This document shows positions 50,828 through 60,844 of a stretch of DNA of 64,000 nucleotides, one piece after another. A program made the position numbers and the translations under genes. Position 1 is the stretch's first letter; each line of letters begins with the position of its first letter. The notes below the pieces were generated by a model, which worked only from the letters and a program-made list of their open reading frames with translations, was not told the origin of the DNA and made no database searches. The DNA lies in contig NZ_JTDL01000089.1 in assembly GCF_000802235.1 (NCBI RefSeq), forward strand, positions 1-64,000, in the 5' to 3' direction. Origin of the DNA: Sinomonas humi (lineage in GTDB: Bacteria > Actinomycetota > Actinomycetes > Actinomycetales > Micrococcaceae).

Positions 50828-51751
50828 ATGCACCTCGACTTTCCACACCCAGGGCCTTGGCTGGCCGCAGACCTCGCAGACCGGCTCGGGTCGCCCAAAG
50901 CGGCAGAACGCCTTGTCCAGGCCGGCGTCCTCACGCGGATCCGCCGTGGCTCCTACTATCTGGCCGAGGAATGGAAGAGTCTCCCACCCGAGGACCAGCA
51001 CCTGGCCGTACTGTCGGCCCACTACGACAACGCGTCGCGCCGGCGCGAGATCGGCTTCGACTACAGCCACCTGAGCGCGGCCAGACTCCACGGCATCCAC
51101 CTCTGGAATCCAGACCCCCACGTGCACCTGACGATGCCGCGGTGCCCGAGCACCAAGGGGCGGGCGGATGACGTCAGGATCCACTCGGCGATCCTGGCTG
51201 ACGACGATCGCAGCACCATCCGGGGGCTGCCGGCGACCTCGCTCGATCGAACCCTGGTTGACTGTGCGCGGATTCTGCGGCGCGGCCAAGCACAGATTGT
51301 CATGGATCACGGTGTCCGTCTCGGGGCCGATCCTTCTCGGATCACGGATCTCCTGGCCGAAGCCCAAGGGAAGAGGGGCGTGCGCATAGCCCGTGCTGCA
51401 TGGGAAATGGCCTCCGGCCTTTGCGAATCGCCCGGCGAAAGTCTCCTGCGCTACCTGCTCAGTCGGATGCCATTCGAGCTGCCGGCTCAGCAGGTAGGGG
51501 TCCCGACGCGCCTTGGGACCTACAGGCTCGACTTTGCATGGGTGAGGATCAAGGTGGGGCTCGAGTTCGACGGTGACATCAAGTACTTCGCCTACGGTCC
51601 CACTGCCGAGGTGCTGCTCCGAGAGCGGAAGCGTGAGCGTGCCCTCATCGAGGAAGGATGGATCCTGTTGAGAGTCGAGTGGAAGGACCTCTTCGACGAG
51701 ATCGGGCTTCGTCGGCGGATCGGCACAGCTCTGGCGGCGGCGGGACGGTGA
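50828..51751 (+). CDS. AbiEi-like HTH protein with C-terminal DUF559/Vsr-type nuclease domain (paralogue)
   Basis: 307 residues, colinear over its whole length with the protein encoded at 20757-21677; segments such as IRRGSYY, YSHLSAARLHGIHLWN, SPGESLLRYLL and EFDGDIKYFAY are shared. Start MHLDFPHPGPWL corresponds to MELVLPHPGPWL of the paralogue, so ATG 50828 is used rather than the longer frame. Nuclease-like residues (YRLDFAWVRIKVGLEFDGD) are intact. It lies 143 bp upstream of the JetABC operon in the same direction, so a link is possible but unproven. Confidence 0.75.
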   Translation: MHLDFPHPGPWLAADLADRLGSPKAAERLVQAGVLTRIRRGSYYLAEEWKSLPPEDQHLAVLSAHYDNASRRREIGFDYSHLSAARLHGIHLWNPDPHVHLTMPRCPSTKGRADDVRIHSAILADDDRSTIRGLPATSLDRTLVDCARILRRGQAQIVMDHGVRLGADPSRITDLLAEAQGKRGVRIARAAWEMASGLCESPGESLLRYLLSRMPFELPAQQVGVPTRLGTYRLDFAWVRIKVGLEFDGDIKYFAYGPTAEVLLRERKRERALIEEGWILLRVEWKDLFDEIGLRRRIGTALAAAGR

Positions 51752-51762
51752 TCGGCGTTCCC

Positions 51763-51820
51763 GACACTGCAGGTGACGACACCGCAGGTAACGGACGGCG
51801 GCGCAGGTAAGGGACTGCGG
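51763..51820. repeat. GCAGGT(A/G)A triple repeat, partly 19-bp spaced
   Basis: Copies of GCAGGT at 51769, 51784 and 51803; the last two are 19 bp apart and sit at the same column of 19-bp units. The word CCGCAGGTAACG (51782-51793 region) also occurs, inverted, in the loop of the block at 39532-39607. Confidence 0.6.
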
Positions 51821-51880
51821 TTTGGTCCGTTTGCTCGGGTTTCGCGCAGAACGTCGGACGAGCGCGGGGCGCGGCGCCGG

Positions 51881-51894
51881 TAGACTGGGCTGCC
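51881..51894 (+). promoter_or_regulatory. -10 box TAGACT of the probable leaderless jetA
   Basis: TAGACT at 51881-51886 lies 8 nt before GTG 51895. No ribosome site is present. It suggests one transcript for jetABC starting at the jetA codon. Confidence 0.5.
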
Positions 51895-53496
51895 GTGCCA
51901 GAACCCGCCGCGAGTCGACCCCGCCCTGCTTCCGGGGCGCCGTCGTCGGCCGCGATGCTCGGGCGCCTCGCGGAACTCGAGGTGCTCACCAAGGGCCCCG
52001 CGTGGGCCCTCACCCGCTCGGCGCCGTGGGTCATCGCAGCCCTCCAGACTGCGTTCACGCGCAACCGGCCCCATGTCGAGCTCGAGGCCTTCCACGACGA
52101 GATCGACGAGTTCCTCGCAGAACTCCGGGCGCGGGATGCCGCGATCGGGGCCCCCAGCACGGCGGGAGCGCTCACTGGCCGCCTCGTCGCCGACGACTGG
52201 ACCCGCCGCCGCTTCCTCGCACGCCGGGCACAGGGCGGCCGCATCGTCTATGAGCTCACCGAGCCTGCTGCTCGCGTTCTCGCCTTCTTGGACTCGCTCT
52301 CCTCCGACCGCTCCACGCTGACCGGCTCGCGCCTCGGCACCCTGCTCGCGGACGTCGAGAAGCTCGCCCAGGAGACCAACCCGGATACGAGCGCGCGCGT
52401 CGAGGCGCTCGAGACCGAGATCGGGGAGCGACGCGAGATGATCCGCGGGCTCGAGACCGGGGAGATCGACGCGGCCCTCGAGGCCGACGACGCCGTCGAG
52501 GCCGCCGAGAACATCCTCGACCTCGCGGCCGGGCTGCCGGCCGACTTCAAACGCATGCGCGACCGGATCGAGGAATCCGTCGGCCAGCTGCGCAACCAGA
52601 TCATCGAGGAGTCGCTCAGCAAGGGCGCCACGATGGCGCAGGTCCTCGAGGCCGACCGGCGGCTGCGCGAGTCGAGCGAGGGCCGCACGTTCCGCTCGTT
52701 CACCGCGTTCCTCGAGAATCCCGAGCAGCAGCTCCGCTTCCGGTCCGCCATCGCTGAGGTCCTCTCGCGCGATTTCGCCGACCGCCTGGGTGCTGAGGAA
52801 CGCCAAACCCTTCGGCACCTCGTCGCCGAGCTCCGCGACCAGCACTCCGAGATCCAGGGCATCTACGGAAAGCTCTCGGAGAGCCTCAACACGTACGTTC
52901 AGAGCGACGACTACCGCCAGTCCGTGCGCCTCCGCGACGCCATCCGGCGCGCCGAGCAGGCCGTGCGGCGGCTTCCGTACCAACGCGAGCAGGCCGCGTT
53001 TGCGCCCGCGCCTGAGCTGTTCGGGGCCGAATTCGATTCGCTCTCGATGGTGAAGCTCTTCGATCCCGACGAGTACGTCGCCCCTCCGCGCTTGGCCGAG
53101 CCGATCGCGTTCGCGGAGGAGGACCGCGTCCGCTCGGCGCGCACGGGCAAGGCGAGGGCCGCGGCGCTGCGGCAGGCGTTCGACGTCGCGCTCGCCGGCG
53201 GAGGCGGCCGGGCCACCGCCGCGAGCGTCTGGCGGGAGCTGCCGCCCGAGGAGCAGCACATCAACTCGATCCGCGCGCTGCTCGGCGAGCTTCTGCATCG
53301 AGGCGCGCTGTTCGCCGGAACCGATGACGACGGCGCGGCGGCCGAGTGGGAGGCCCTCGACTTTGAGCAGGTGGACGGCTCGACGCGCCGCGCGTATGTG
53401 CCGGCCGTGGAGGTCCACGGGGCGCCGACGAGGGGCGGGCAGATGAAGGGCGGCGAGATGAGGGTCGGCGAGATCCAAGAGAGGGGCACGGCATGA
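51895..53496 (+). CDS. jetA: JetA/MksF-like kleisin subunit (DUF3375)
   Basis: 533 residues. The N-terminal winged-helix part ([50 protein letters not shown]) is followed by helices (about 140-330) with [20 protein letters not shown] and a C-terminal winged helix ([20 protein letters not shown]). This layout and order match DUF3375, the kleisin of Wadjet/MksBEF SMC complexes, which bridges the heads of the ATPase. The last 30 residues are Gly/Met-rich. It heads a three-gene coupled operon; its TGA overlaps the jetB ATG. Confidence 0.88.
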   Translation: MPEPAASRPRPASGAPSSAAMLGRLAELEVLTKGPAWALTRSAPWVIAALQTAFTRNRPHVELEAFHDEIDEFLAELRARDAAIGAPSTAGALTGRLVADDWTRRRFLARRAQGGRIVYELTEPAARVLAFLDSLSSDRSTLTGSRLGTLLADVEKLAQETNPDTSARVEALETEIGERREMIRGLETGEIDAALEADDAVEAAENILDLAAGLPADFKRMRDRIEESVGQLRNQIIEESLSKGATMAQVLEADRRLRESSEGRTFRSFTAFLENPEQQLRFRSAIAEVLSRDFADRLGAEERQTLRHLVAELRDQHSEIQGIYGKLSESLNTYVQSDDYRQSVRLRDAIRRAEQAVRRLPYQREQAAFAPAPELFGAEFDSLSMVKLFDPDEYVAPPRLAEPIAFAEEDRVRSARTGKARAAALRQAFDVALAGGGGRATAASVWRELPPEEQHINSIRALLGELLHRGALFAGTDDDGAAAEWEALDFEQVDGSTRRAYVPAVEVHGAPTRGGQMKGGEMRVGEIQERGTA

Positions 53497-54284
53497 TCGA
53501 GGACATCGAGCCGGACGTGAGCGAGGCCGAGTCCTCCTCTGGCCGGCTCGCCAACGCGGCGGCCCTGTACGACGGCGACACGGGTCTCCTACCGCTGCGC
53601 GTGCGGCAGGTCCTCGTGCGCCTTCTCAAGGGTCCCTATCTGGACGGCGGCCGCGACGAGCGCCTGTGGACGACCCTGCTCGACAGCCAGGACGTGCTGC
53701 GTTCACGCCTGTCGGAGCTCTTCCTGAGCCTGCACGTCGACCACGCGCGGAAGATCGCCGTCGTCCGCCCCGTCGACCCCGAGCTGCTCGGTACGGCTTC
53801 GCGGTCGACGATCCTGCGCCAGCAGCGCGCCTTGAGCCGAGTCGAGACGATCCTGCTCCTGCGCCTCCGGCTGCTCCTCGACCGCCACACGACAGCCCAG
53901 ACCGAGCCGACGGTCACGCTCGAGGAACTCTCCGACGTCGTCGCCCACTACCAGCCCTCCGATCAGCGCGACGCCCTCCGCGACGCCGACACCATCTCGC
54001 GCGCCGTCCAGAAGCTGCAGGCGCGCCGGCTCCTCCTGCCCACACCGCTCGACGACGTCTACCTCATCTCGAACGCGCTCCCGCTCGCGCTCCCGTTCGA
54101 GAACATCGGGGACGTCGCGCGGCATCTCGAGGCGCTCGCAGAGGCCCCGGACGCCGGCACCCTGGACGGTGCGGACGCCGGCGGAGAGGACGACGACGGA
54201 GCGCACCCCACGCTTGACCTCGACGGCGTTGTGCCGGGTCAGGAAGGCGACGAGGATCCGGCTGACGAGGAGGGGATCGAATGA
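53493..54284 (+). CDS. jetB: JetB/MksE-like KITE subunit (DUF4194)
   Basis: 263 residues. Winged-helix features of DUF4194 are seen ([74 protein letters not shown]). The final 45 residues are an acidic linker-like tail. It is expected to sit on the kleisin as in MukE/MksE. ATG overlaps the jetA TGA and its own TGA overlaps the jetC ATG. Confidence 0.86.
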   Translation: MIEDIEPDVSEAESSSGRLANAAALYDGDTGLLPLRVRQVLVRLLKGPYLDGGRDERLWTTLLDSQDVLRSRLSELFLSLHVDHARKIAVVRPVDPELLGTASRSTILRQQRALSRVETILLLRLRLLLDRHTTAQTEPTVTLEELSDVVAHYQPSDQRDALRDADTISRAVQKLQARRLLLPTPLDDVYLISNALPLALPFENIGDVARHLEALAEAPDAGTLDGADAGGEDDDGAHPTLDLDGVVPGQEGDEDPADEEGIE

Positions 54285-57200
54285 GCATCGCGACCATGCT
54301 CCCGCTCGACGACCAGATCAACCCGGGACAGTTCAGGCTGACCCAGGTCCAGATCGTCAATTGGGGCACGTTCCACGGTGCGCACAGGATGCACGTGGAC
54401 CGCGCGGGCACCCTCCTGACGGGCAACTCGGGGGTCGGCAAGTCGACGCTCTTCGATGCGATCGCCCGGGTGTTCGACGCCCGGCCGCGCTCGAACGAGG
54501 CGGCAGCGGCGCGGACCGGCCAGAGCGAGGACCGGCGTACGACCTTCACGTACATGCGCGGGAAGGTCGGCGATGTGGCCGTCGGCGAGAGCCAGGCCAG
54601 TGCGTTCCAGCGCCCCGGCGCGACGTGGAGCGCGATCGCCCTCACGTTCGACAACGCCGCCGGCACCCGCCACACGCTCACGGCCCTGTTCGACCTGCCG
54701 AAGAACGGCACCGAATCGAGCCTCGGGCGCTTCTACCTCATCGACCAGGCCCCGCTCGACGTCCACGCCATCGAGGGCATCGCCGACCGGCGGTTCACGC
54801 GCGGGGCGCTCGAAGCGCTGTTCCCCGGCGCCCAGGTGTTCGACGTCCACAAGAATTTCGCCGAGCGCTTCCGCCGCCTCCTCGGCATCTCGTCGGACCA
54901 GGCCCTTCCGCTCCTGCGGGTCATCCAGGCTGGGAAGGGGCTCGGCGGAAGCGTCAACAGCTTCTTCCGCGACCAGGTCCTCGACCCGCCGGAGACGCTC
55001 GCGGCCGCGGATCAGGTGGTCGAGGAATTCAGCAACCTCATGTCCATACGGCAGCGCCTCGAGGACGTGCGCGAGCAGCGCGACCAGCTCGCGCCCGTGC
55101 CTGCGCTCAACCAGCAGTACGCGCAGGCCCTCCTCGACGCCAACCGCCTCCGCGATCTCTCGGGCGAGGCGTTCGAGCGGGTGCGGCAGCAGCTCACCGT
55201 GGGCGTGCAGGAGCGGATTACGGCACGGGCCGCCGAGGCCGCCCAGTCGAAGGCGGCCGAGCTCGCCGCCGAACGCAAGGTCCGCGACGCGCTCGCGAAG
55301 GAGCTCCGCGCCCTCGAGGCCGAGTACAACAACGCGGGCGGGAACCAGATCAGCGCCCTCGAGCAGCAGACCGAGAACGCTCGTGTGGGCCTGCGGCTTC
55401 GTCGGGAGGTGGAGGCTGCCGCACGCCAGGGCCTGGACGACGCCGGGTTGCAGCTTCCATGGTCCGCCGAGGGCTGGGCGGCGGCCCACGAGGAGGCCGC
55501 GGCCGCGACCGAGTCGCTCGAGGGCGATTCCGCAGCTCTGCGAGAGGCGCGCTTCGAGGCCTTCGACGCTCATGCTTCCGCCAAACGCGACCTCGCCGAA
55601 GCCCACCGCGAGCTCGAGTCGATGGCCGTGCGCAAGAGCCTGCTGCCGCCGTCGTCCGTCGAGAACCGCGCCGCGATCGCCGCGGCCACCGGCGTCCCCG
55701 AGGAAGCAATGCCGTTCGCGGGGGAGCTCATCGACCTCGCGGACGGCCAGGAGAGGTGGCGGCCCGCCGCCGAGCGGGCCCTCCGCTCGCTCGCGACGAC
55801 GCTGCTCGTCCCCGGCGAGCACTTCGCCGCCGTCACCCGCTACCTCGACGCCCATACCGTCCGTGGTGCGCTGCGCGCCGTCGACCTCTCGGTGCCCGTG
55901 TCCGGCTCTGCCCAGGCGCTCGCCGACGTGCGCGGCGACGACCTCCTCACGAAGCTCCAGATCCTCGACGGGGAGGCTGGAGACTACGTGCGCGGCCGCA
56001 TCGCAACGGAGTTTGCCTACCCCTGCTTGGAGAACCCGGACGAGCTCGCGCTGCTGGACCGGGGGCTGAGCCTCGGCGGCGTCGTGAAGCGGCACCGGGG
56101 CACCGTCGAGAAGGACGACCGGTTCGCTTCGCGCCAGGACTGGGTCCTCGGCTTCGACAATGCGGTGAAGGTCGCCGACCTCACGGCCCGCATCGCGGAG
56201 CTTGAGGCCGCTCTCGCCCGCGCTGCGGAAGCCGCGCAGGCGAGCGAGGACTCGCATCAGGGCATGGCACGCCGTCTCGAGGCTCTTCGCCGCGTGGCGG
56301 CCGACCCGCGGCCTTGGGAAGAAGTCTCTGCCGCCGTCGCCGAGGAGGAACTCCGGCGCGCCGAGAAGCGCCTGGAAGACGCCCGCGCCGGGCAGGCGGA
56401 CCTCGAGCCGCTGCGCGCGAAGGTCGAGCGAGCGCGGGCCGACCATCAGGCGTCCACCGAGACAGCGGCCGTCTTCCAGAGTGAGCATCGGCATCTCGAC
56501 GCCGCCGCGTCCTCGGCGGCGCGTCTGCTCGAGGCGGCGCGGGACAAGTTGGCCGAGATGCGGCCCGGGGCGGAGTCCTCCTCGGGAGACGAGGCCCTCG
56601 TGCCGTACTTCGAAGGTGCCGCCGAGCTCACCGAGCTCCACGCGCTCGACACCCTCGCAGCAGACGTCAGGGCCCGCCTGCTCGAGGAACTGCACGCGGC
56701 CGAGAGCCGTGGCCAGTCGGCGGCGGAACGGCTCACCCGCATCTTCGAGGCATTCGAGCGGGACTGGGGCCCGGGCGTCTCCGCGGACCACGGCGTCTCG
56801 GTGGCGGCGGCGAGCGCGTTCGAGGCGCGTTACCACGAGATCGTCTCCGAAGGGCTGCCCACGCAGGAGGCCGAGTTCCGCCGGTTCTTCCAGCAGCGCA
56901 CGCACGAATCGTTCAGCACGCTCCTGCATCTGCTCGACGAGGAGCGGCGGGCGATCTCGGCGAGGATCCTGCCGCTCAACAGCATCCTCGGCGGGGTCGG
57001 CTTCCACGAGGGGAGCTACCTCGAGCTCGACATCAAGCAGACCGTTCCAGCCTCGGCGCGGCAGTTCAAGGAGGCCATCGTGTCGGCGCTCAAGGCGCGG
57101 CATGCCGTCGAGACTGCCGAACCCGCCCGAGAGGATGCCCTAGCCGCTCGCTACAAGACGCTCGAGACGCTCGTGAAGCGCCTCGCCTCGTCGGCTCCCG

Positions 57201-57712
57201 AGGATCGGCGCTGGCGGGCTGAGGTCCTGGACGTCCGGACTCACGTGTTCATCTCGTGCAAGGAGCACCGTGCCGTCAGCCTTCCGGGCGGCCAGACGCG
57301 GGACGAAGTGTTCGTCCACTCCGACACCGGCAGCATGTCCGGCGGCGAGCGGCAGCGCTTCACGGCGTTCATCATGGCCGCGGCGCTCAGCTACCAGCTC
57401 GGCATCGCCGAGCAGGGCTTCACGACGTACGGCACCGTGATGATGGACGAGGCCTTTGTGCTGGCATCCGAGGAGTTCGCAGGGGCGGGGATCTCGGCGC
57501 TGCACGAATTCGGGTTCCAGCTCCTGCTCGCCGCACCCGAGAACGTCATCGACCTCTCACGGCACCTCGGTTCCGTGACGGAGATCCTCCGCGACCGCCG
57601 GACCAACCGTTCGGGGCTCCTCGAGGGCCTCGGAAAGGCTCGCGAGGAGGGCGAGGGAAGCCCGCTTTCGCAGGCCAACCCCGTGGACATCGTGCTCCGC
57701 ACGCCCGTGTAG
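54281..57712 (+). CDS. jetC: JetC/MksB-like SMC ATPase
   Basis: 1143 residues. Walker A is GNSGVGKST (residues 48-56) after [11 protein letters not shown], which is typical of MukB/MksB/JetC proteins. Long coiled coils run from about 240 to 430 and 620 to 820 around a hinge-like middle. The ABC signature SMSGGERQR starts at 1018 and Walker B VMMDEAF at 1053. The protein should form a dimeric DNA-loop-extruding motor with JetA and JetB. All ATPase motifs are intact. The jetD position downstream is occupied, after 32 bp, by an MFS gene. Confidence 0.92.
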   Translation: MSIATMLPLDDQINPGQFRLTQVQIVNWGTFHGAHRMHVDRAGTLLTGNSGVGKSTLFDAIARVFDARPRSNEAAAARTGQSEDRRTTFTYMRGKVGDVAVGESQASAFQRPGATWSAIALTFDNAAGTRHTLTALFDLPKNGTESSLGRFYLIDQAPLDVHAIEGIADRRFTRGALEALFPGAQVFDVHKNFAERFRRLLGISSDQALPLLRVIQAGKGLGGSVNSFFRDQVLDPPETLAAADQVVEEFSNLMSIRQRLEDVREQRDQLAPVPALNQQYAQALLDANRLRDLSGEAFERVRQQLTVGVQERITARAAEAAQSKAAELAAERKVRDALAKELRALEAEYNNAGGNQISALEQQTENARVGLRLRREVEAAARQGLDDAGLQLPWSAEGWAAAHEEAAAATESLEGDSAALREARFEAFDAHASAKRDLAEAHRELESMAVRKSLLPPSSVENRAAIAAATGVPEEAMPFAGELIDLADGQERWRPAAERALRSLATTLLVPGEHFAAVTRYLDAHTVRGALRAVDLSVPVSGSAQALADVRGDDLLTKLQILDGEAGDYVRGRIATEFAYPCLENPDELALLDRGLSLGGVVKRHRGTVEKDDRFASRQDWVLGFDNAVKVADLTARIAELEAALARAAEAAQASEDSHQGMARRLEALRRVAADPRPWEEVSAAVAEEELRRAEKRLEDARAGQADLEPLRAKVERARADHQASTETAAVFQSEHRHLDAAASSAARLLEAARDKLAEMRPGAESSSGDEALVPYFEGAAELTELHALDTLAADVRARLLEELHAAESRGQSAAERLTRIFEAFERDWGPGVSADHGVSVAAASAFEARYHEIVSEGLPTQEAEFRRFFQQRTHESFSTLLHLLDEERRAISARILPLNSILGGVGFHEGSYLELDIKQTVPASARQFKEAIVSALKARHAVETAEPAREDALAARYKTLETLVKRLASSAPEDRRWRAEVLDVRTHVFISCKEHRAVSLPGGQTRDEVFVHSDTGSMSGGERQRFTAFIMAAALSYQLGIAEQGFTTYGTVMMDEAFVLASEEFAGAGISALHEFGFQLLLAAPENVIDLSRHLGSVTEILRDRRTNRSGLLEGLGKAREEGEGSPLSQANPVDIVLRTPV

Positions 57713-57744
57713 CCTCAGCGGTCCGCGGGTAGCGTGAGGATGTC

Positions 57745-59184
57745 ATGGCTACGGAAGAGCGCTCGGCGGAGGGAGGCCACGGCTGGCGAGCCGTCGCCGT
57801 CGTCCTCGTGGGAGCCTTCATGGCTCTCCTCGACACCACGATCGTCAATGTCGCGCTGCCGTCGATCCGCACAGGCCTGCATGCCTCGCCGGCCAGCCTC
57901 GAATGGATCGTCTCCGGCTACGCGCTGGCCTACGGACTCGTGCTGGTTCCTGCTGGCCGCATCGGCGATCGGATCGGACACAAGTGGCAGTTCATTGCAG
58001 GCCTCGCACTGTTCACCCTCGCGAGCGTGGCCTGCGGCCTGTCCGCGACACAAGGCCAGATCATTGCCGCGCGCATCGTGCAGGGCGTTGGCGCGGGAGT
58101 GTTCTATCCGGCCATCTCCGCGACGATCCAGCTTTCGTTCACCGGTCACCAGCGGTCCAAGGCCTTCGGGACGATGGGCGCCGTCATCGGCGTCGCAACA
58201 GCGCTTGGGCCCGTCCTGGGCGGTCTCATCATCCAGGCAGCGGGCCCGGTCGACGGCTGGAGGTGGGTGTTCCTCGTCAACCTCTTCGTCGGAGTGGTCG
58301 CGCTGCCGGTGGCCGCCTGGCTCCTGCCGCGGCCGACGGCGCGCACCCGGCGAAGCATTGACCCCGTAGGTTTGGGGCTGCTCACCTCGGGCCTCCTGCT
58401 CGTGCTGATACCGCTCGTCGAGGGACAGCCGAGCGGGTGGCCCCTCTGGACGTACCTTGCCTTCGGGGCGTCGGTTCCTGTGCTGGTCCTGCTCGCGCTG
58501 TGGGAAGTGCGCACCGAGCGGCGGGGCGGTGACGCCCTGCTGAAGCCGAGCCTGCTCTCGCGCTCGTCGTTCTCAGCAGGGGCGGTGTTCGCGATCGTCT
58601 ATTTCGCGGGGTTCACGAGCGTCCTGTTCACGCTCTCGATCCTGTGGCAGGTCGGTCTCCAACGGAGTGCTCTGGCGAGCGGGCTGGTCTTCACGCCGTT
58701 CGCGCTGGGCAGCCTGATCGGGGCTTCCAGCAGTGCAAAGCTCTCGGCCCGCCTGGGCCGCATGGTGCTGGTCACGGGGTGCCTTCTGGTCGCGGCAGGC
58801 CTTGCCGGGGTCACGGCGGTGCTCTACCTGACCGCGCCGAGCCCAGGCGGGTGGGAACTGGCGGGCCCACTGATCGTGGCGGGGTTCGGGAGCGGGATCG
58901 TGATCGCGCCGAACCAGGATTTCGTCATGGCCTTCGTCCCGCCGCCTGAAGCCGGGACGGCGAGCGGTACCCTCACGACCGCCCAGCGCGTCGGCAATGC
59001 GGTTGGCATCGCCGTGGTCGGCACCGTGCTCTTCGGCACGGTGAGCGTGCGCCCCGGGCCGGACGGCGTAGCGCGCGCGTTCGCTTCAAGCGCTCAGCTC
59101 GCCATGCTCGTCAGTGTGGCCTTCGTCCTCGTTTCCCTCTTTCTCGTGATCGCTCTCCCGCGGCAGGTTCCGTCCCGCAAGTAG
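57745..59184 (+). CDS. MFS drug efflux transporter, DHA2 type, 14 TM
   Basis: 479 residues. TM1 contains FMALLDTTIVNVALPSI, the classical DHA2 motif, with GRIGDRIGHKWQFIAG in loop 2-3 and RIVQGVGAGVFYPAISATI in TM4. It is 32 bp downstream of jetC and may be read from the same transcript, but its function (proton-driven export of drugs) has no evident link to the SMC complex. ATG has GAGGAT 4 nt upstream. It ends before the LCP gene with a 203-bp gap. Confidence 0.87.
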   Translation: MATEERSAEGGHGWRAVAVVLVGAFMALLDTTIVNVALPSIRTGLHASPASLEWIVSGYALAYGLVLVPAGRIGDRIGHKWQFIAGLALFTLASVACGLSATQGQIIAARIVQGVGAGVFYPAISATIQLSFTGHQRSKAFGTMGAVIGVATALGPVLGGLIIQAAGPVDGWRWVFLVNLFVGVVALPVAAWLLPRPTARTRRSIDPVGLGLLTSGLLLVLIPLVEGQPSGWPLWTYLAFGASVPVLVLLALWEVRTERRGGDALLKPSLLSRSSFSAGAVFAIVYFAGFTSVLFTLSILWQVGLQRSALASGLVFTPFALGSLIGASSSAKLSARLGRMVLVTGCLLVAAGLAGVTAVLYLTAPSPGGWELAGPLIVAGFGSGIVIAPNQDFVMAFVPPPEAGTASGTLTTAQRVGNAVGIAVVGTVLFGTVSVRPGPDGVARAFASSAQLAMLVSVAFVLVSLFLVIALPRQVPSRK

Positions 59185-59387
59185 GCCGGGGAAGACATCG
59201 GCAGGCCCCGGCAGCGCGCCGGTGAGCCGCCGCGCGCTGTCTCCTCGCGCCGTCGTCCGCCTGCGAAAAGACCGCGAGTTGTCTGGAGAAGCGGCGAGCC
59301 TCTCAGCTTTCACAGAGTTTGCATCGCTAGTGTGGGCCAGCGCGCTTCAGCGGGCGCGCCGTCCTGAAGCCGACCTTAGGGAGCCGC

Positions 59388-60779
59388 ATGCGGCGCAAGC
59401 CTGACACCCAGAGGGACAGCAGCCAGACCAGCGAGCCATGGCATAACCTCTATGGGCAGCTCATCGACCGCGACCGGCGCCGGAAGTTCCGGCGGCGCAG
59501 AACGGTTGTGCTCTCGATGGCCCTCGTAATCGCCCTCGTGGTGGCCGGCGGGGTCTTCGCGCTCACCACCTACATCAGCTTCGAGAACGGAGTCCGCCGT
59601 TCGGAGGCCCTCACGGGCGGCGCGGGGCTCGACCAGGACGTCAACATCCTCGTCATGGGGCTCGACAGCCGCCTGGACGAGAACGGCAACCCGCTCAGCC
59701 AAGAGGAGTACGACGCGCTCCACTCGGGCGATTCGTCCGACGGCGGCTACAACAGCAACGTCCTCATGGTCCTGCACGTCCCGAAGGACGGAAGCCAGGC
59801 GACTGTCATCTCGATTCCCCGTGACGACTACGTGGACCTCGCGGGCTCGCCGGACGGCATCTCGCAGGGCAAGATCAAGCAGGCCTACGGCTACGCGATG
59901 GATGACGCCATGAAGAAGCTCAAGGCGGATCCCCAGGGCAAGAGCGATTCGCAGATCTACCAGGAAGCGCGCGACGACGGCCGCAAGGCCGAAATCCAGA
60001 CCGTTCAGAACTTCCTCAACATCAAGATCGACCACTTTGTCGAGGTCACGATGGGCGCCTTCCTCGACGTCGCGAAGGCGCTTGCGCCGATCACGGTGTG
60101 CCTCCAGGAGGCGACGCAGGACACTTACTCGGGGGCGAACTTCAAAGCCGGCGTGCAGCAGCTCAACGCGCAGCAGGCCGTCGCGTTCGTCCGGCAGCGC
60201 CGCGATACCTCGGGCTCGGGCGTGGCGCTGAGCGATCTCGACCGCGAGCGCCGGCAGCAGGCGTTCATCTCCTCCCTCCTGACGCAGCTCAAGCAGAAGA
60301 GCACGTTCACGGACATCAACAAGATTGAGGGAATCCTCAACGCGGTCAAGGACAAGATGGCCGTGGACCAGTCGCTGAACCTCATCGACTTCGGCCTCAA
60401 GGCGAAGCAGCTCACGGCGGGCCACCTCCGGTTCGTGACGCTCCCGATCGTGCAGTTCGGCACGTCGGACACCGGCGAATCGGTGAATATCGTGGACAAG
60501 GGAGCCATCCAGGCCGAGGTCTCGCAGCTGCTCTCGCCGCAGCCCACCGCGACCCCGACGCCGAGTCCTGCCCAAGGCTCCGGATCGCAGAATTCGGGTG
60601 CCGCGCCAGCCCAGCAGGATTCGTCGGCCCAGCAGGCCCCGGCGCAGCAGGCGCCTGCCCAGCAGGCGCCAGCTGCGCAACCGGCACCCACGCCCTCACC
60701 GTCGTCGTCGAACGGTACCTTCGACGCCGGTGACTGGTCGAGCGTGCTCCAAGGTGGCGGGATACCGTGTGTCAAGTAG
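59388..60779 (+). CDS. LytR-CpsA-Psr (LCP) family glycopolymer transferase
   Basis: 463 residues. A basic cytoplasmic tail, one membrane helix (VVLSMALVIALVVAGGVFAL, about 40-60) and an extracellular LCP domain with VNILVMGLDSR, the conserved ISIPRDDYVDL, VNFLNIKIDHFVEV-like NFLNIKIDHFVEV and FVRQRRDTSGS. LCP enzymes attach teichoic-acid-like or arabinogalactan polymers to peptidoglycan. The C-terminal tail has a Pro/Gln-rich region with three QQAPA units and ends GGGIPCVK with one cysteine. ATG has GGGAG 5 nt upstream. Confidence 0.92.
   Translation: MRRKPDTQRDSSQTSEPWHNLYGQLIDRDRRRKFRRRRTVVLSMALVIALVVAGGVFALTTYISFENGVRRSEALTGGAGLDQDVNILVMGLDSRLDENGNPLSQEEYDALHSGDSSDGGYNSNVLMVLHVPKDGSQATVISIPRDDYVDLAGSPDGISQGKIKQAYGYAMDDAMKKLKADPQGKSDSQIYQEARDDGRKAEIQTVQNFLNIKIDHFVEVTMGAFLDVAKALAPITVCLQEATQDTYSGANFKAGVQQLNAQQAVAFVRQRRDTSGSGVALSDLDRERRQQAFISSLLTQLKQKSTFTDINKIEGILNAVKDKMAVDQSLNLIDFGLKAKQLTAGHLRFVTLPIVQFGTSDTGESVNIVDKGAIQAEVSQLLSPQPTATPTPSPAQGSGSQNSGAAPAQQDSSAQQAPAQQAPAQQAPAAQPAPTPSPSSSNGTFDAGDWSSVLQGGGIPCVK
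60630..60674 (+). repeat. Three 15-bp tandem repeats encoding QQAPA
   Basis: Units at 60630, 60645 and 60660 each encode Q-Q-A-P-A in the LCP tail. They differ at third codon positions. Confidence 0.8.
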
Positions 60780-60832
60780 CGGCGTTCACCTGATCGTCGC
60801 CGGGGCGTTGCCTTAGCTTGGCCATCCCTGCC

Positions 60833-60844
60833 TAGAGTTCCCGC
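60833..60844 (+). promoter_or_regulatory. -10 box TAGAGT of a probable leaderless gene
   Basis: TAGAGT at 60833-60838 lies 6 nt before GTG 60845, with no ribosome site between. Confidence 0.4.

Noticed and set aside
54239-57103. 954-codon open frame antisense to jetC
   Set aside because: In very GC-rich DNA the antisense frame of a real gene is often open. The sense frame has ATPase motifs and operon overlaps; the antisense product is Arg/Glu/Gly-rich with no domain.
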